From Palsa-948 sp964481195 (GTDB lineage: Bacteria > Bacteroidota > Bacteroidia > Palsa-948): a stretch of DNA of 64,000 bases. The stretch lies in NCBI GenBank assembly GCA_964481195.1, contig CAYZTB010000002.1, positions 1 to 64,000 of the forward strand. Reading direction: 5' to 3'. Positions 29,101-36,776 of the stretch are shown here, piece after piece (the stretch's first letter is position 1; the number at the start of each line of letters is the position of its first letter). A program made the position numbers and the translations under genes. A model generated the notes under the pieces. That model saw only the letters and a program-made list of their open reading frames with translations. It made no database searches and was not told the DNA's origin.

Positions 29101-30289
29101 CGATAAGAGCAAGTGGAGCCGTGCTGTTGTGCTAGAGCTTTGCGAAGATCAAAAGTGGTCTGCTAATTCTGCAGGTTTAACAAACAAAGCTAGAAAGCTA
29201 GATTTCAGACGTGCTGCATCTGTAGATAAATATGGCAATACAGCTTCAGGACCTGACAATAATGATTTTGCTACAGGTATGGGTTGGTTCCCAGGCTATG
29301 CAGTTAATCTAGAAACAGGTGAGCGTTTAAACATTGCCTTTGGAGAGAACTCAGGTCTTGTAAATGAAAATGGGAACGACATGTTGTGGAACCCTACAAA
29401 AAATAAAAATGCAACAACGTATAATTTACCTTGGGATACTATTGGACAAGCTTTTGGCAGCCCGGTGTTTGGTGGTCAGCATTATATATATGTTTTTGGA
29501 CATAATAAGGACAATGACGGAACGCCATTTATTATTACTCCGAGTGACAGCATGAACGTTCCTAGATATGATGGATGTAAACGCATTAGAGAAGTTTTAG
29601 GATTTGACAGTGATATTCCTGTAGATACTAAAAAACGTGAAATGTTCCGCGAAGCTATGTGGGTAAATATTCCATTGCTTAATTCTGGACACACTTTATT
29701 AGAGTCTGATGCTACAATTCGATTACGTGTTAGTAAGCCATATAAATATGGATATTCTCCAGCATATTGGATTGATGGATTGAGCACAATCTATTCTGAT
29801 ACTGCATCTACATTAGGTGGGCAAAATGGCAACCGACCAATGTATACGTTTTCTACAGATGGTATTGCAACGCATACTGGCGTAAATGACATCGCTAAAA
29901 GCGCACTGGATAATATTAGAGTAGTTCCAAATCCTTATTATGCATTTTCTAAATATGAAACCAGTCAGTTGGATAATCGCATAAAGATTACTAACCTACC
30001 GGAAGCTTGCACCGTATCCATTTATAATTTAAGTGGAACGCTAATTCGCAGGTATAAGAAAGGAGAAGTAGTAACTACGCATGCTGCGTTTAACGCTGCG
30101 ATTACAACCATTGCAAATGGAGTTGTGGTTACAACTTGGGATGGATCATTGGATTGGGATTTAAAGAATACTGTTGGAATTCCAATTTCTAGTGGTGTAT
30201 ATGTTATCCATGTAGATGTTCCTGGGATTGGAGAAAAAACATTGAAGTGGTTCGGAATCATGAGACCTATTGACCTCGATTCGTTCTAA
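26144..30289 (+). CDS. Large exported protein with FlgD-like C-terminus, likely surface partner of the receptor
   Basis: 1381 residues. A signal peptide follows either the ATG at 26144 or the one at 26165 (MKHLRSLIIPALIAAISAPEIASA). The N-terminal part contains GGGVMAIFAGSLWIGGIDVGGQLKVAAQTYRQ and an Asp-rich, probably calcium-binding stretch (FDADADGIYNPSAGDYPGYD). Many cysteines are present in the first 450 residues, unusual beside its neighbours. The C-terminal ~120 residues (NIRVVPNPYYAFSKYE...CTVSIYNLSGTLIRRY...GVYVIHVDVPG) resemble FlgD-Ig or type A sorting domains, but the end, RPIDLDSF, lacks the usual basic terminal motif. The function is not known. Context (TonB receptor before, PorV after) points to type IX-linked surface display. 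Confidence 0.82.
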   Translation: MNNYSKNMKHLRSLIIPALIAAISAPEIASANKIEGFKSGVANNPPTVNAACSEATAQSDLAVNNVRCRVLMGDMWWDLSNGIYEIPKGGGVMAIFAGSLWIGGIDVGGQLKVAAQTYRQTGNDFWPGPLDTSNASVDAEVCSEYDKHFRITRKEVETFVTTGVKTNAITNWPGNGDMSKGQAQYLAPFFDADADGIYNPSAGDYPGYDLVAGDGYGDCQVNNCVPVDQLFGDETLWWVFNDKGNIHGETGGQQIGLEIRAQAFGFFTDDEINNMTFYNYRIFNRSTFQVDSCYFGVWADADLGCYTDDFVGCDVKRGLGYTYNGDNDDDVACSSPGYGLNPPAIGIDFFRGPLADAGDGKDNDRNCQTDESCEQIIMSGFLYYDNINGVTNGNPSGATHFYNYLRMKWGDGTSVTYGGNGSGGTQACQFMYPGSPTSDLHDWGIGGNCSTTPTLAAWDEVSAGNTPADRRMLESAGPFTLLPGAVNVITTGVVWARATAGGAQASVKLLKVVDDKAQALFDNCFKVLDGPTAPDVSVQEMDKGLILYLTNEDPNSNNFNENYTEFDPLISLIDSNGNSCPNVNKYYNFEGYKIYQLKSATVSSNDLEDPNKAQMIYQCDLKNGISRLINYEFDQSLGAGVPKEKVNGKDLGLSHSIKITTDAFAVGNPNLINHKTYYFMAIAYGYNEYKKYQQDVPPNNQNLCDPLAGATTGQKKPFKQGRKNLKVYTGIPHIATPYTGGTEIHALYGSGPRITRIEGNGNGGLELDFTASTVADILAASDHRTKTPTYEYGKGPISVRVIDPLNVPDGQSFTLKFDSANIANSTWNMKNNTTGEIINSNKTIKAVNEQLLLKWGISVSIVQIDEPGTPASINNGFIGGNMTFADPSKNWLTALKDRDGPYFENWIRAGEITGSTGFQNDYVGIDVDQIYEGVIGGTWAPYRLVGATELGPYDSTKYHTGPGFKLNLMSQVQMKDLSSINVVLTADKSKWSRAVVLELCEDQKWSANSAGLTNKARKLDFRRAASVDKYGNTASGPDNNDFATGMGWFPGYAVNLETGERLNIAFGENSGLVNENGNDMLWNPTKNKNATTYNLPWDTIGQAFGSPVFGGQHYIYVFGHNKDNDGTPFIITPSDSMNVPRYDGCKRIREVLGFDSDIPVDTKKREMFREAMWVNIPLLNSGHTLLESDATIRLRVSKPYKYGYSPAYWIDGLSTIYSDTASTLGGQNGNRPMYTFSTDGIATHTGVNDIAKSALDNIRVVPNPYYAFSKYETSQLDNRIKITNLPEACTVSIYNLSGTLIRRYKKGEVVTTHAAFNAAITTIANGVVVTTWDGSLDWDLKNTVGIPISSGVYVIHVDVPGIGEKTLKWFGIMRPIDLDSF

Positions 30290-30325
30290 TATTTTAAATT
30301 ATAAAAAAACGAACAAATGCACACT

Positions 30326-31405
30326 ATGAAAAATACAAACAAGATTTTTACCGTTCTTCTTGCAGGAGCAATGATTACAGGAAATGCTTTTGCAGGAAAT
30401 AAAGATCGTGCTGGACAAGCTGGCGCTTCTGAACTTTTAATTAATCCATGGGCTAGAAGCTCAGGAATGGGCAGCGCAAATATTGCAGGCGTTCGAGGGC
30501 TTGATGCTCAGTTTTTAAACGTAGCAGGAACTGCGTTTACTAAACGTACCGAGCTTTTGTTTTCACACACTAACTATTTAAAAGGCTCAGATATTAACAT
30601 CAATACTTTCGGGTTTTCTCAAAAAGTTGGTGCTTCTGGTGTTCTTGCATTAGGATTTATGTCTATGAATTTTGGCAATATTGAAGTTACAACAGTTGAC
30701 ATGCCAGAGGGTGGACTTGGAAAATACCCTGTAAATTTCATGAACATTGGCCTGTCTTACGCTAAAGGATTTACAGACCATATTTTTGGTGGTATGTGCA
30801 TGCGTGTCATTAATCAATCTATTCCAGATGCAAAAGCAGGTGGAGTAGCATTAGATGCAGGTATCCAATATGTTGCAGGAAAAGAAGACAATGCAAAGTT
30901 TGGTATTTCATTAAAGAATGTTGGGCCTAAAATGCAGTACAGAGGAGATGGTCTTTCTTTCAGAGATTTACTAGACAATGGAACTTCTATGACAGTAGAG
31001 CAACGCTCTGAAGCATTCGAGTTACCTTCCCAAGTTAATATTGGTGGTACGTATGATTATTATATTGGTGGAGGAGACTCTGCTAACCAAACTCATAGAT
31101 TAACTTTTGCAGGAGCTTTCGTTTCAAATTCTTTTACTAAAGACGAATTCAGACTTGGAATAGAATATGGATTTAAGTCATATTTTATGCTACGTGGCGG
31201 GTACGGTTATACAACTGGAATTGGAAATGATGATGAAACAAAAGAGAACTATCGCACTTCTGCACAGAAAGGGCTTAGTGCTGGCTTCACAGTAGAATTA
31301 CCATTAAATAAAGAAAAGGGTTCAACTTTTGGTTTGGATTACTCATACCGTGCAACACAGCCATTTGATGGCACGCACAGCTTTGGAATCCGCATGAAAT
31401 TGTAA
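30326..31405 (+). CDS. PorV/PorQ-family outer-membrane protein
   Basis: About 359 residues from the ATG at 30326, which gives the signal peptide MKNTNKIFTVLLAGAMITGNAFAG; an upstream ATG at 30317 adds three residues. The mature N-terminus AGASELLINPWARSSGMGSANIAGVRGLDAQFLNVAGTAF is the PorV/PorQ signature (marker NPxArssGMGgA), followed by a 14-strand-like FadL-type barrel. PorV is the outer-membrane shuttle that hands type IX cargo from the translocon to the sortase complex. Here it closes a three-gene unit, 36 bases after the large exported protein, so it may be dedicated to that cargo. Confidence 0.9.
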   Translation: MKNTNKIFTVLLAGAMITGNAFAGNKDRAGQAGASELLINPWARSSGMGSANIAGVRGLDAQFLNVAGTAFTKRTELLFSHTNYLKGSDININTFGFSQKVGASGVLALGFMSMNFGNIEVTTVDMPEGGLGKYPVNFMNIGLSYAKGFTDHIFGGMCMRVINQSIPDAKAGGVALDAGIQYVAGKEDNAKFGISLKNVGPKMQYRGDGLSFRDLLDNGTSMTVEQRSEAFELPSQVNIGGTYDYYIGGGDSANQTHRLTFAGAFVSNSFTKDEFRLGIEYGFKSYFMLRGGYGYTTGIGNDDETKENYRTSAQKGLSAGFTVELPLNKEKGSTFGLDYSYRATQPFDGTHSFGIRMKL

Positions 31406-31421
31406 TTACAAGAGATTTTCT

Positions 31422-31429
31422 TATCTTTG
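31422..31429 (+). promoter_or_regulatory. Putative -7 box TATCTTTG for greA
   Basis: TATCTTTG matches TAnnTTTG and lies just before the hairpin at 31434. Transcription from it would begin within the first hairpin arm. It may drive greA and the HIT gene. Confidence 0.5.
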
Positions 31430-31433
31430 TATA

Positions 31434-31465
31434 CCCCTCGACACCAAACGTGTCGGGGGGTTTTT
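31434..31465 (+). terminator. Strong intrinsic terminator after the PorV-like gene
   Basis: CCCCTCGACA and TGTCGGGGGG form a 10-bp stem with one G-U pair and a 7-base loop, followed by five T. It is GC-rich in a very AT-rich setting. It ends the TonB/exported protein/PorV unit, 28 bases after the stop codon. Confidence 0.9.
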
Positions 31466-31491
31466 ACTCATATTATCTTAATATTATCACC

Positions 31492-31962
31492 ATGTCTCAG
31501 AGCTACGTAACCGAAGAAGGACTAAAAAAATTAAATGAAGAGCTACATCATTTAAAAACTAAAGAGCGTCCTAGTATTTCTAAACAAATAGCAGAAGCTC
31601 GAGATAAAGGTGATTTATCTGAAAATGCTGAGTACGATGCAGCGAAAGATGCTCAAGGTCATTTGGAACTGAGAATCTCTAAATTAGAGGCTGTAATTCG
31701 CAATTCAAAGATTGTAGACGGCTCCAAACTAGACAACTCAAAAGTATCCATCCTATCAAAAGTAAAGCTTAAGAACATCGCTAATGGCAAAATGATGACC
31801 TATTGGATTGTTCCTGAGACAGAAGCTAATTTTAAGGAAAGAAAAATTTCTGTGGATTCACCAATAGCCAGAGGTTTATTAGGCAAAAAAGTAAAAGAAA
31901 AAGCCGTAGTTGATGTTCCAGCAGGCAAAATTACTTTTGAGATTTTGGAAATAGGAATGTAA
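31492..31962 (+). CDS. greA: Transcription elongation factor GreA
   Basis: 156 residues from the ATG at 31492; starts further upstream run through the terminator and are unlikely. GreA rescues backtracked RNA polymerase by stimulating transcript cleavage. The N-terminal coiled coil carries the acidic tip motif ARDKGDLSENAEYDAAKDAQG, with the two acidic residues that act in the polymerase channel. The C-terminal FKBP-like domain includes SPIARGLLGKKVKEKAVVDVPAGKITFEILEI. Length is standard. Its stop overlaps the HIT start by one base. Confidence 0.97.
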   Translation: MSQSYVTEEGLKKLNEELHHLKTKERPSISKQIAEARDKGDLSENAEYDAAKDAQGHLELRISKLEAVIRNSKIVDGSKLDNSKVSILSKVKLKNIANGKMMTYWIVPETEANFKERKISVDSPIARGLLGKKVKEKAVVDVPAGKITFEILEIGM

Positions 31963-32360
31963 TGCCTACCATTTTTTCTAAAATAGTTTCCGGTGAAATC
32001 CCATGTTACAAAATAGCTGAAACAGAAAAGTTTTTGGCTTTTCTAGATGTTTTTCCCCTTGTAAAGGGGCACACCTTGGTTATTCCTAAAAAAGAAATTG
32101 ACTATATATTCGATGTGGAGGACAATGAATTAGCCGAGCTTCATGTATTTTCTAAAAAAATTGCTCATGCAATTAAGAAGTCTATACCCTGTAAACGAAT
32201 AGGAATGGCTGTAATTGGACTAGAGGTGCCTCATGCTCATATTCACCTAATTCCTTTAAATAATGTCAGTGACATTAATTTTTCGCTTCCTAAATTAAAA
32301 GTTTCAAAGGAAGAACTTATGGAAATAGCTTCTTCCATTAGCGCGAACTTTCAACACTAA
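31962..32360 (+). CDS. HIT-family nucleotide hydrolase
   Basis: 132 residues, cytoplasmic. The family motif is HAHIHLIP, with histidines 91, 93 and 95; His93 is the expected nucleophile. The N-terminus TIFSKIVSGEIPCYKIAETEKFLAFLDVFPLVKGHTLVIPKKEIDYIFD is typical of HINT-like proteins that hydrolyse purine nucleoside phosphoramidates or dinucleotide polyphosphates. It is coupled to greA by a one-base overlap, a common Bacteroidota pairing. Its stop codon overlaps the convergent ruvC stop (bases 32357-32360). Confidence 0.95.
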   Translation: MPTIFSKIVSGEIPCYKIAETEKFLAFLDVFPLVKGHTLVIPKKEIDYIFDVEDNELAELHVFSKKIAHAIKKSIPCKRIGMAVIGLEVPHAHIHLIPLNNVSDINFSLPKLKVSKEELMEIASSISANFQH

Positions 32361-32947
32361 ATTTTCGAATTATTTTTTTTCAAGATAACTTTCCGTTCCG
32401 GATTTTCTGTCAGAAAAGATTTCCAACTTCCTTTTTTTTTATTACCTGCACTTGTAGTTTCAGAAATCCCATTTTGGAAATGATGGCACAGGGCAGCTCC
32501 TAATGCATCGGTAGCGTCTAGGTAATGAGGAATATTTTTAAATAACAATATCTTTTGCAGCATTGAAGCAACCTGCTCTTTTGTTGCATTGCCATTCCCT
32601 GTTACGGATAGCTTTATTTTTTTTGGTGCGTATTCAAAAATTGGGACATCGCGAATCAAAGCTGCTGCAATTGCTATGCCTTGCGCTCTTCCAAGCTTTA
32701 GCATAGACTGTACATTTTTCCCGAAGAACGGAGCTTCAATAGCAAGCTCATCGGGCTTGAATTGCTCTAGTAAATCAAGGGTGCCTTCAAAAATTCTTTT
32801 CATCTTTAAAGACTGATCTTTAAGTTTTTCCATGCTGATAATGCCAGCACCAAGTAATTTAATTTGATTTCCTAAAATATGAATAGCGCCATAACCCATT
32901 ATGTTTGTTCCGGGGTCAATTCCTAATATGATTTTATCCTTCTTCAT
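32357..32947 (-). CDS. ruvC: Crossover junction endodeoxyribonuclease RuvC
   Basis: 196 residues. RuvC resolves Holliday junctions during recombination and repair together with RuvAB. The RNase H-fold acidic residues are visible: Asp11 in ILGIDPGTNIMGYG, Glu in ELAIEAPFFGKN and the Asp pair in YLDATDALGAALCHH. The conserved segment KIKLSVTGNGNATKEQVASML is also present. The C-terminal ~40 residues are a basic tail (KKGSWKSFLTENPERKVILKKNN) beyond the usual core, seen in some relatives. It is convergent with the HIT gene and shares stop-codon bases with it. Confidence 0.96.
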   Translation of the reverse strand: MKKDKIILGIDPGTNIMGYGAIHILGNQIKLLGAGIISMEKLKDQSLKMKRIFEGTLDLLEQFKPDELAIEAPFFGKNVQSMLKLGRAQGIAIAAALIRDVPIFEYAPKKIKLSVTGNGNATKEQVASMLQKILLFKNIPHYLDATDALGAALCHHFQNGISETTSAGNKKKGSWKSFLTENPERKVILKKNNSKI

Positions 32948-32952
32948 TTGAA

Positions 32953-32960
32953 TATCTTTG
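32953..32960 (+). promoter_or_regulatory. Putative -7 box TATCTTTG for the glycosyltransferase gene
   Basis: TATCTTTG, identical to the greA box, lies 31 bases before the GTG start at 32992 in the divergent spacer with ruvC. Confidence 0.5.
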
Positions 32961-32991
32961 CAAAGGTAAAAGCCAATAATTCAATTTTATA

Positions 32992-34113
32992 GTGATAGCA
33001 CTTTACTTACTAACAGGCATTTTTTCAACGGCCTATATAATATTGATAGTTTATTATATATATGCTTGGAAAAAAACTGCGCCATTCAGCAAAGAGTCAG
33101 CTGAAAACACCAACTCGGAAAATCCATTCGTAAGCATTATTATTCCAGCTAGAAACGAGGAGGAACATATTTTAACATGTATAAATTCTATTTATAACCA
33201 AAATTATTTAAAAAGCGGATTTGAAGTAATCGTAATTGACGACCATTCTACAGACGCAACAGTATTACTTGTTAGTAATCTTCAATATCAAAATGTAAAA
33301 ATAGTTTCTCTAGCTGAAAAGCAATTTGGGAAGAAGGCTGCAATTACTGTAGGCATAAATCAATCTGTTGGAGATATTATTATTACTACTGACGCTGATT
33401 GCATTCGAGAGAAAGAATGGCTACATGCTATTATTTCACATTACGGCTGTACAAAATCAAAAATGATTGTCTCTCCTGTTTTGTTAACTGGAGAAAATAC
33501 TTTACTGGAGAAAATGCAATCGCAAGAAATGACAATACTTACATCTGTCGCTTGTGCATCAATAAAAAATAATAAACCAATTTTGTGCAGTGGCGCTAAT
33601 TTAATATTTGAGAGAGCAGCGTTTTTAAGCGTAAATGGTTACGATGGAAATGAAAACTATGCTTCGGGAGATGACATCTTCTTAATGCTCAAAATTCAAA
33701 AAGCTTTTCCTGGGCAAATAAGTTACTTAAAATCACTTGCGGCAGCAGTTTATACAATGCCACAAAGCGGACCAGTTGATACCTATAAGCAGCGTAAGCG
33801 ATGGGCATCAAAGACCTTTTCCTATGGATTTAGCCATATTACTTTAATAGCAATACTCGTTTTTTTAGCAAATTTTTTAATACTTTTTTCTGGAATCATG
33901 TCGGCTATAAACCTTAAATTTGTGTTGGTTCCAATAATTTGTTTTTCTGCTAAACTCTTAGTCGATTTTATGTTTTTATTTACAGCTTCGAATTTTTTTA
34001 ATAAAAAAGTTTATCCATTCACTTTTATTATAGCCTCTGTTTTTTATCCAATCTATGTGAGTACAATAGGGCTGATAGCTCCATTTTTTACTTTTACTTG
34101 GAAAGGTAGATAG
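32992..34113 (+). CDS. Membrane glycosyltransferase, family 2
   Basis: 373 residues starting at a GTG; no ATG is available before the catalytic domain. An N-terminal membrane helix (~2-24) precedes a GT2 domain (~42-270) with VSIIIPARNEE, VIVIDDHSTDAT, TTDADC (DxD-type metal site), ASGDDIFL and the processive-type motif QRKRWASK. Three C-terminal membrane helices follow (~285-370). It should transfer a sugar from a nucleotide donor to a lipid or polymer at the inner membrane. The sugar and acceptor cannot be read. The next gene starts 8 bases downstream. Confidence 0.93.
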   Translation: MIALYLLTGIFSTAYIILIVYYIYAWKKTAPFSKESAENTNSENPFVSIIIPARNEEEHILTCINSIYNQNYLKSGFEVIVIDDHSTDATVLLVSNLQYQNVKIVSLAEKQFGKKAAITVGINQSVGDIIITTDADCIREKEWLHAIISHYGCTKSKMIVSPVLLTGENTLLEKMQSQEMTILTSVACASIKNNKPILCSGANLIFERAAFLSVNGYDGNENYASGDDIFLMLKIQKAFPGQISYLKSLAAAVYTMPQSGPVDTYKQRKRWASKTFSYGFSHITLIAILVFLANFLILFSGIMSAINLKFVLVPIICFSAKLLVDFMFLFTASNFFNKKVYPFTFIIASVFYPIYVSTIGLIAPFFTFTWKGR

Positions 34114-34121
34114 TCAATATT

Positions 34122-35378
34122 ATGTTATCACAGAAAAAGAAAAATCGCAGTTCATACTCATTTTCGTCAATGATGTGGCATAGGCTGCGCAAAAATCGTG
34201 AAGCAATTTTTGGAATGGGTGTCATTGGATTTTCCATAATAATTGCACTGTTAGGCTACGGTATAACTCCAGATTCAACACCTAATGGCAATCTTCAATT
34301 TCCAGAATTGAACATTAAAAAACCAGGTTTTGAAATGCAGTTTTTGAAAGTGAGAAAAAATGAAGAGAGCAATGCCAAAGGATTTTTTGCTAAAACACAA
34401 GAGGGCGAAACAAATGATTTTCGTTTAATTCCAATGTATGATTATTACTTTGATAATAATGATATTGTTGTTGAACAATATACTGGCGCTGTGCCTAACA
34501 ACGGGCAAGAGGTTCGCTTTAATCTTGCTGATGTTTTATATCCCATAGATCACAATAAGCCATTTAGAAGCTATGCTACTAGAGGGCTGATGGAGTTTTA
34601 TTCTTTAAATGATTCCAATATTATTAGCATGCCAATAGGCGAAATGCGAATGCTAGTAGAAAAGGAATCTTTTACAAACAAAAAGTTTTGGCTTGGCTCT
34701 GATCGACTTGGAAGAGATTTACTAAGTCGTTTAATGCTTGGTACAAGAGTATCATTAACTGTTGGCTTGGTGTCTGTATTGATTTCATTAGTTATTGGAG
34801 TAGCCATTGGAGCCATAGGAGGGTTTTTTAGAGGATGGATTGATAATTTAATTATGTGGTTGATAAATGTTGTATGGTCCATACCAACCTTGCTTTTAGT
34901 TATTGCGATTACCCTCGTACTTGGAAAAGGACTCGTACAAGTTTTTATTGCTGTAGGATTAACAATGTGGGTAGATGTTGCTCGTGTAGTACGTGGGCAA
35001 ACGCTTGGATTGAGAGAACAAGAATTTATTGAAGCGGGAAGGGCCTTGGGTTATTCTAACACTCGATTAATTTTTAAACATGTACTGCCCAATATATTAG
35101 GGCCAGTAATTGTAATTTGTGCTGACAATTTTGCCAATGCAATTTTAATTGAAGCAGGATTAAGTTTCCTTGGTTTAGGAGCTCAGCCTCCAACACCTTC
35201 CTGGGGAGCTATGATTAGTGAACACCGTCCTTACATCACCACCGATGCAGCTTATCTTGCCATCATACCGGGATTAGCCATCATGCTAATGGTACTAGCC
35301 TTTGTAATTTTAGGGAATGGATTGCGAGATGCTATTGATGTAAAAGCGGCAGGGAAGGAACAAGTGCTCGGGTACTAA
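34122..35378 (+). CDS. DppC/OppC-type ABC transporter permease with enlarged periplasmic segment
   Basis: 418 residues. An OppC-type N-terminus (MMWHRLRKNREAIFGMGVIGFSIIIALLGYGI, first helix ~29-50) is followed by ~130 periplasmic residues, then five helices in a binding-protein-dependent permease domain. The EAA loop reads REQEFIEAGRALGYSNTRLIFKHVLPNILGP. The motif KKFWLGSDRLGRDLLSRLMLGTRVSL precedes the domain as in oligopeptide permeases. Standard DppC proteins have about 300 residues, so the extra periplasmic part is notable. No DppB, ATPase or binding-protein gene is adjacent, so partners must be encoded elsewhere. Confidence 0.92.
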   Translation: MLSQKKKNRSSYSFSSMMWHRLRKNREAIFGMGVIGFSIIIALLGYGITPDSTPNGNLQFPELNIKKPGFEMQFLKVRKNEESNAKGFFAKTQEGETNDFRLIPMYDYYFDNNDIVVEQYTGAVPNNGQEVRFNLADVLYPIDHNKPFRSYATRGLMEFYSLNDSNIISMPIGEMRMLVEKESFTNKKFWLGSDRLGRDLLSRLMLGTRVSLTVGLVSVLISLVIGVAIGAIGGFFRGWIDNLIMWLINVVWSIPTLLLVIAITLVLGKGLVQVFIAVGLTMWVDVARVVRGQTLGLREQEFIEAGRALGYSNTRLIFKHVLPNILGPVIVICADNFANAILIEAGLSFLGLGAQPPTPSWGAMISEHRPYITTDAAYLAIIPGLAIMLMVLAFVILGNGLRDAIDVKAAGKEQVLGY

Positions 35379-35443
35379 TATTCCACTTTGATTTTGATTT
35401 TTTTATTATCTATTTCTTAGGAATAGTAGTTTCTCATTTTTTG

Positions 35444-35451
35444 TAAATTCG
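35444..35451 (+). promoter_or_regulatory. Putative -7 box TAAATTCG directly before a start codon
   Basis: TAAATTCG ends five bases before the ATG at 35457. If it is used, transcription would start at or next to the start codon, giving a leaderless mRNA. Confidence 0.4.
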
Positions 35452-35456
35452 TAACT

Positions 35457-36323
35457 ATGCTTACCATTAATCCTAAGGAAGTTCCAATACCTGCTTTACA
35501 AGCATATTTATCACACGCTGTTGCGCCTCGACCTGTTGCATTTGTAAGCACCATTGATAAAGAAGGCAAGCCAAACCTTAGTCCTTTTAGTTTCTTTAAC
35601 ATTTTTAGTACAAGCCCACCTATAGCGGTTTTTTCCCCTGCACGCAGTGGAAGAGCCAATATGGTAAAGCATACGCATGAAAATGTATTAGAAGTGCCTG
35701 AAGCAGTTATTAATGTAGTAACCTATGACATGGTGCATCAAACCTCTTTATCAAGTAGTGAGTATGCGAAAGGAGTAAATGAATTTGAGAAGGCAGGATT
35801 TACGATGCAGGCTTCCGAAATGGTGAAACCTCCTAGAGTAAAAGAATCGCCAGTGCAAATGGAATGTAAAGTAAAGCAGGTTATTGAATTAGGTCAAAAT
35901 GGTGGAGCAGGAAATTTAGTGATCTGCGAAATTCTGTTGATGCATATTAGCGAAACAGTTTTAAACGAAAAAAATTTTATTGATCAACACAAGTTGGATT
36001 TAGTGGGTAGGCTAGGAGGTAATTGGTATGTACGAGCCTCTGGAAATGCGTTATTTGAAGTAGCTAAACCCTCGTCTCCCCTTGGAATTGGCGTTGATGC
36101 TATTCCACAGAAAATTAGAAACAGCAATATTTTAACCGGAAATAATCTGGGTCAGCTTGGTAATATCGATAAAATACCCAGTAAGGACGAAGTTATAGCA
36201 TATAAGAACCAATTTTTAAAGCAAGTTTTGGGAGAAAATGAATTACACACGCTTGCAAAGGAGCTTTTAGAGGCAGGACAGCTAACAGACGCTTGGAAAA
36301 CGCTTTTATCTGTTGAAACCTAA
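35457..36323 (+). CDS. Flavin reductase-family protein
   Basis: 288 residues, cytoplasmic. The N-terminal split-barrel FMN-binding domain (~10-200) starts with HAVAPRPVAFVSTIDKEGKPNLSPFSFFNIFSTSPPIAVFSPARS, typical of flavin reductase-like proteins that bind FMN and often supply reduced flavin to an oxygenase. The C-terminal ~80 residues form a helical extension common in the Bacteroidota subgroup. No oxygenase is adjacent, so the role is open. It is 68 bases before the DUF3127 gene. Confidence 0.9.
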   Translation: MLTINPKEVPIPALQAYLSHAVAPRPVAFVSTIDKEGKPNLSPFSFFNIFSTSPPIAVFSPARSGRANMVKHTHENVLEVPEAVINVVTYDMVHQTSLSSSEYAKGVNEFEKAGFTMQASEMVKPPRVKESPVQMECKVKQVIELGQNGGAGNLVICEILLMHISETVLNEKNFIDQHKLDLVGRLGGNWYVRASGNALFEVAKPSSPLGIGVDAIPQKIRNSNILTGNNLGQLGNIDKIPSKDEVIAYKNQFLKQVLGENELHTLAKELLEAGQLTDAWKTLLSVET

Positions 36324-36391
36324 TTAATAAGTTTTAAGGATTTTTTTTTATTTTTAAGGCTTCAAATCGTAACCATTAATCTATATATATC

Positions 36392-36757
36392 ATGCTAACG
36401 TACACCGGATTTTTAAAAGTAAAGAGCCCTGAAGTAAAGATCTCTGAAAAGTTCAAGAAAAGAGAGTTTGTATTAACTGATAACGCTCAATCGTACCCGC
36501 AAACTATTTTATTTCAACTAACTCAAGATAGAACTTCGTTAATTGAAAACGCCAATGTAGGAGATGAAGTTACTGTGCATTTTTTACTGAAGGGCAGAGA
36601 GTGGAAAAATCCACAAGGCGAAATAAAATTCTTTAATTCACTAGATGTGTTTAGAGTAGAAAGTTCAAAATCTAAATCGGCTAACGCAGGTACCTCAGAG
36701 CCAAGTTTTACGAATGAAACTTTAGTTCCTACGCCTGACGATGATTTGCCATTTTAA
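36392..36757 (+). CDS. DUF3127 protein with SSB-like acidic C-terminal tip
   Basis: 121 residues. The folded part (~1-92) has an OB-fold-like strand pattern: FKKREFVLTDNAQSYPQTILFQLTQDR, ANVGDEVTVHFLLKGREWKNPQGEIKFFNSLDVFRVE. A flexible Ser/Thr-rich linker leads to the last residues VPTPDDDLPF. This tip closely resembles the DDDIPF end of single-stranded DNA-binding protein, through which SSB recruits repair and replication partners. The DUF3127 assignment is from family knowledge; a role with single-stranded nucleic acid is my inference. It lies 19 bases before the TPR gene. Confidence 0.85.
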   Translation: MLTYTGFLKVKSPEVKISEKFKKREFVLTDNAQSYPQTILFQLTQDRTSLIENANVGDEVTVHFLLKGREWKNPQGEIKFFNSLDVFRVESSKSKSANAGTSEPSFTNETLVPTPDDDLPF

Positions 36758-36776
36758 ATAACAAACACTAATCGAT

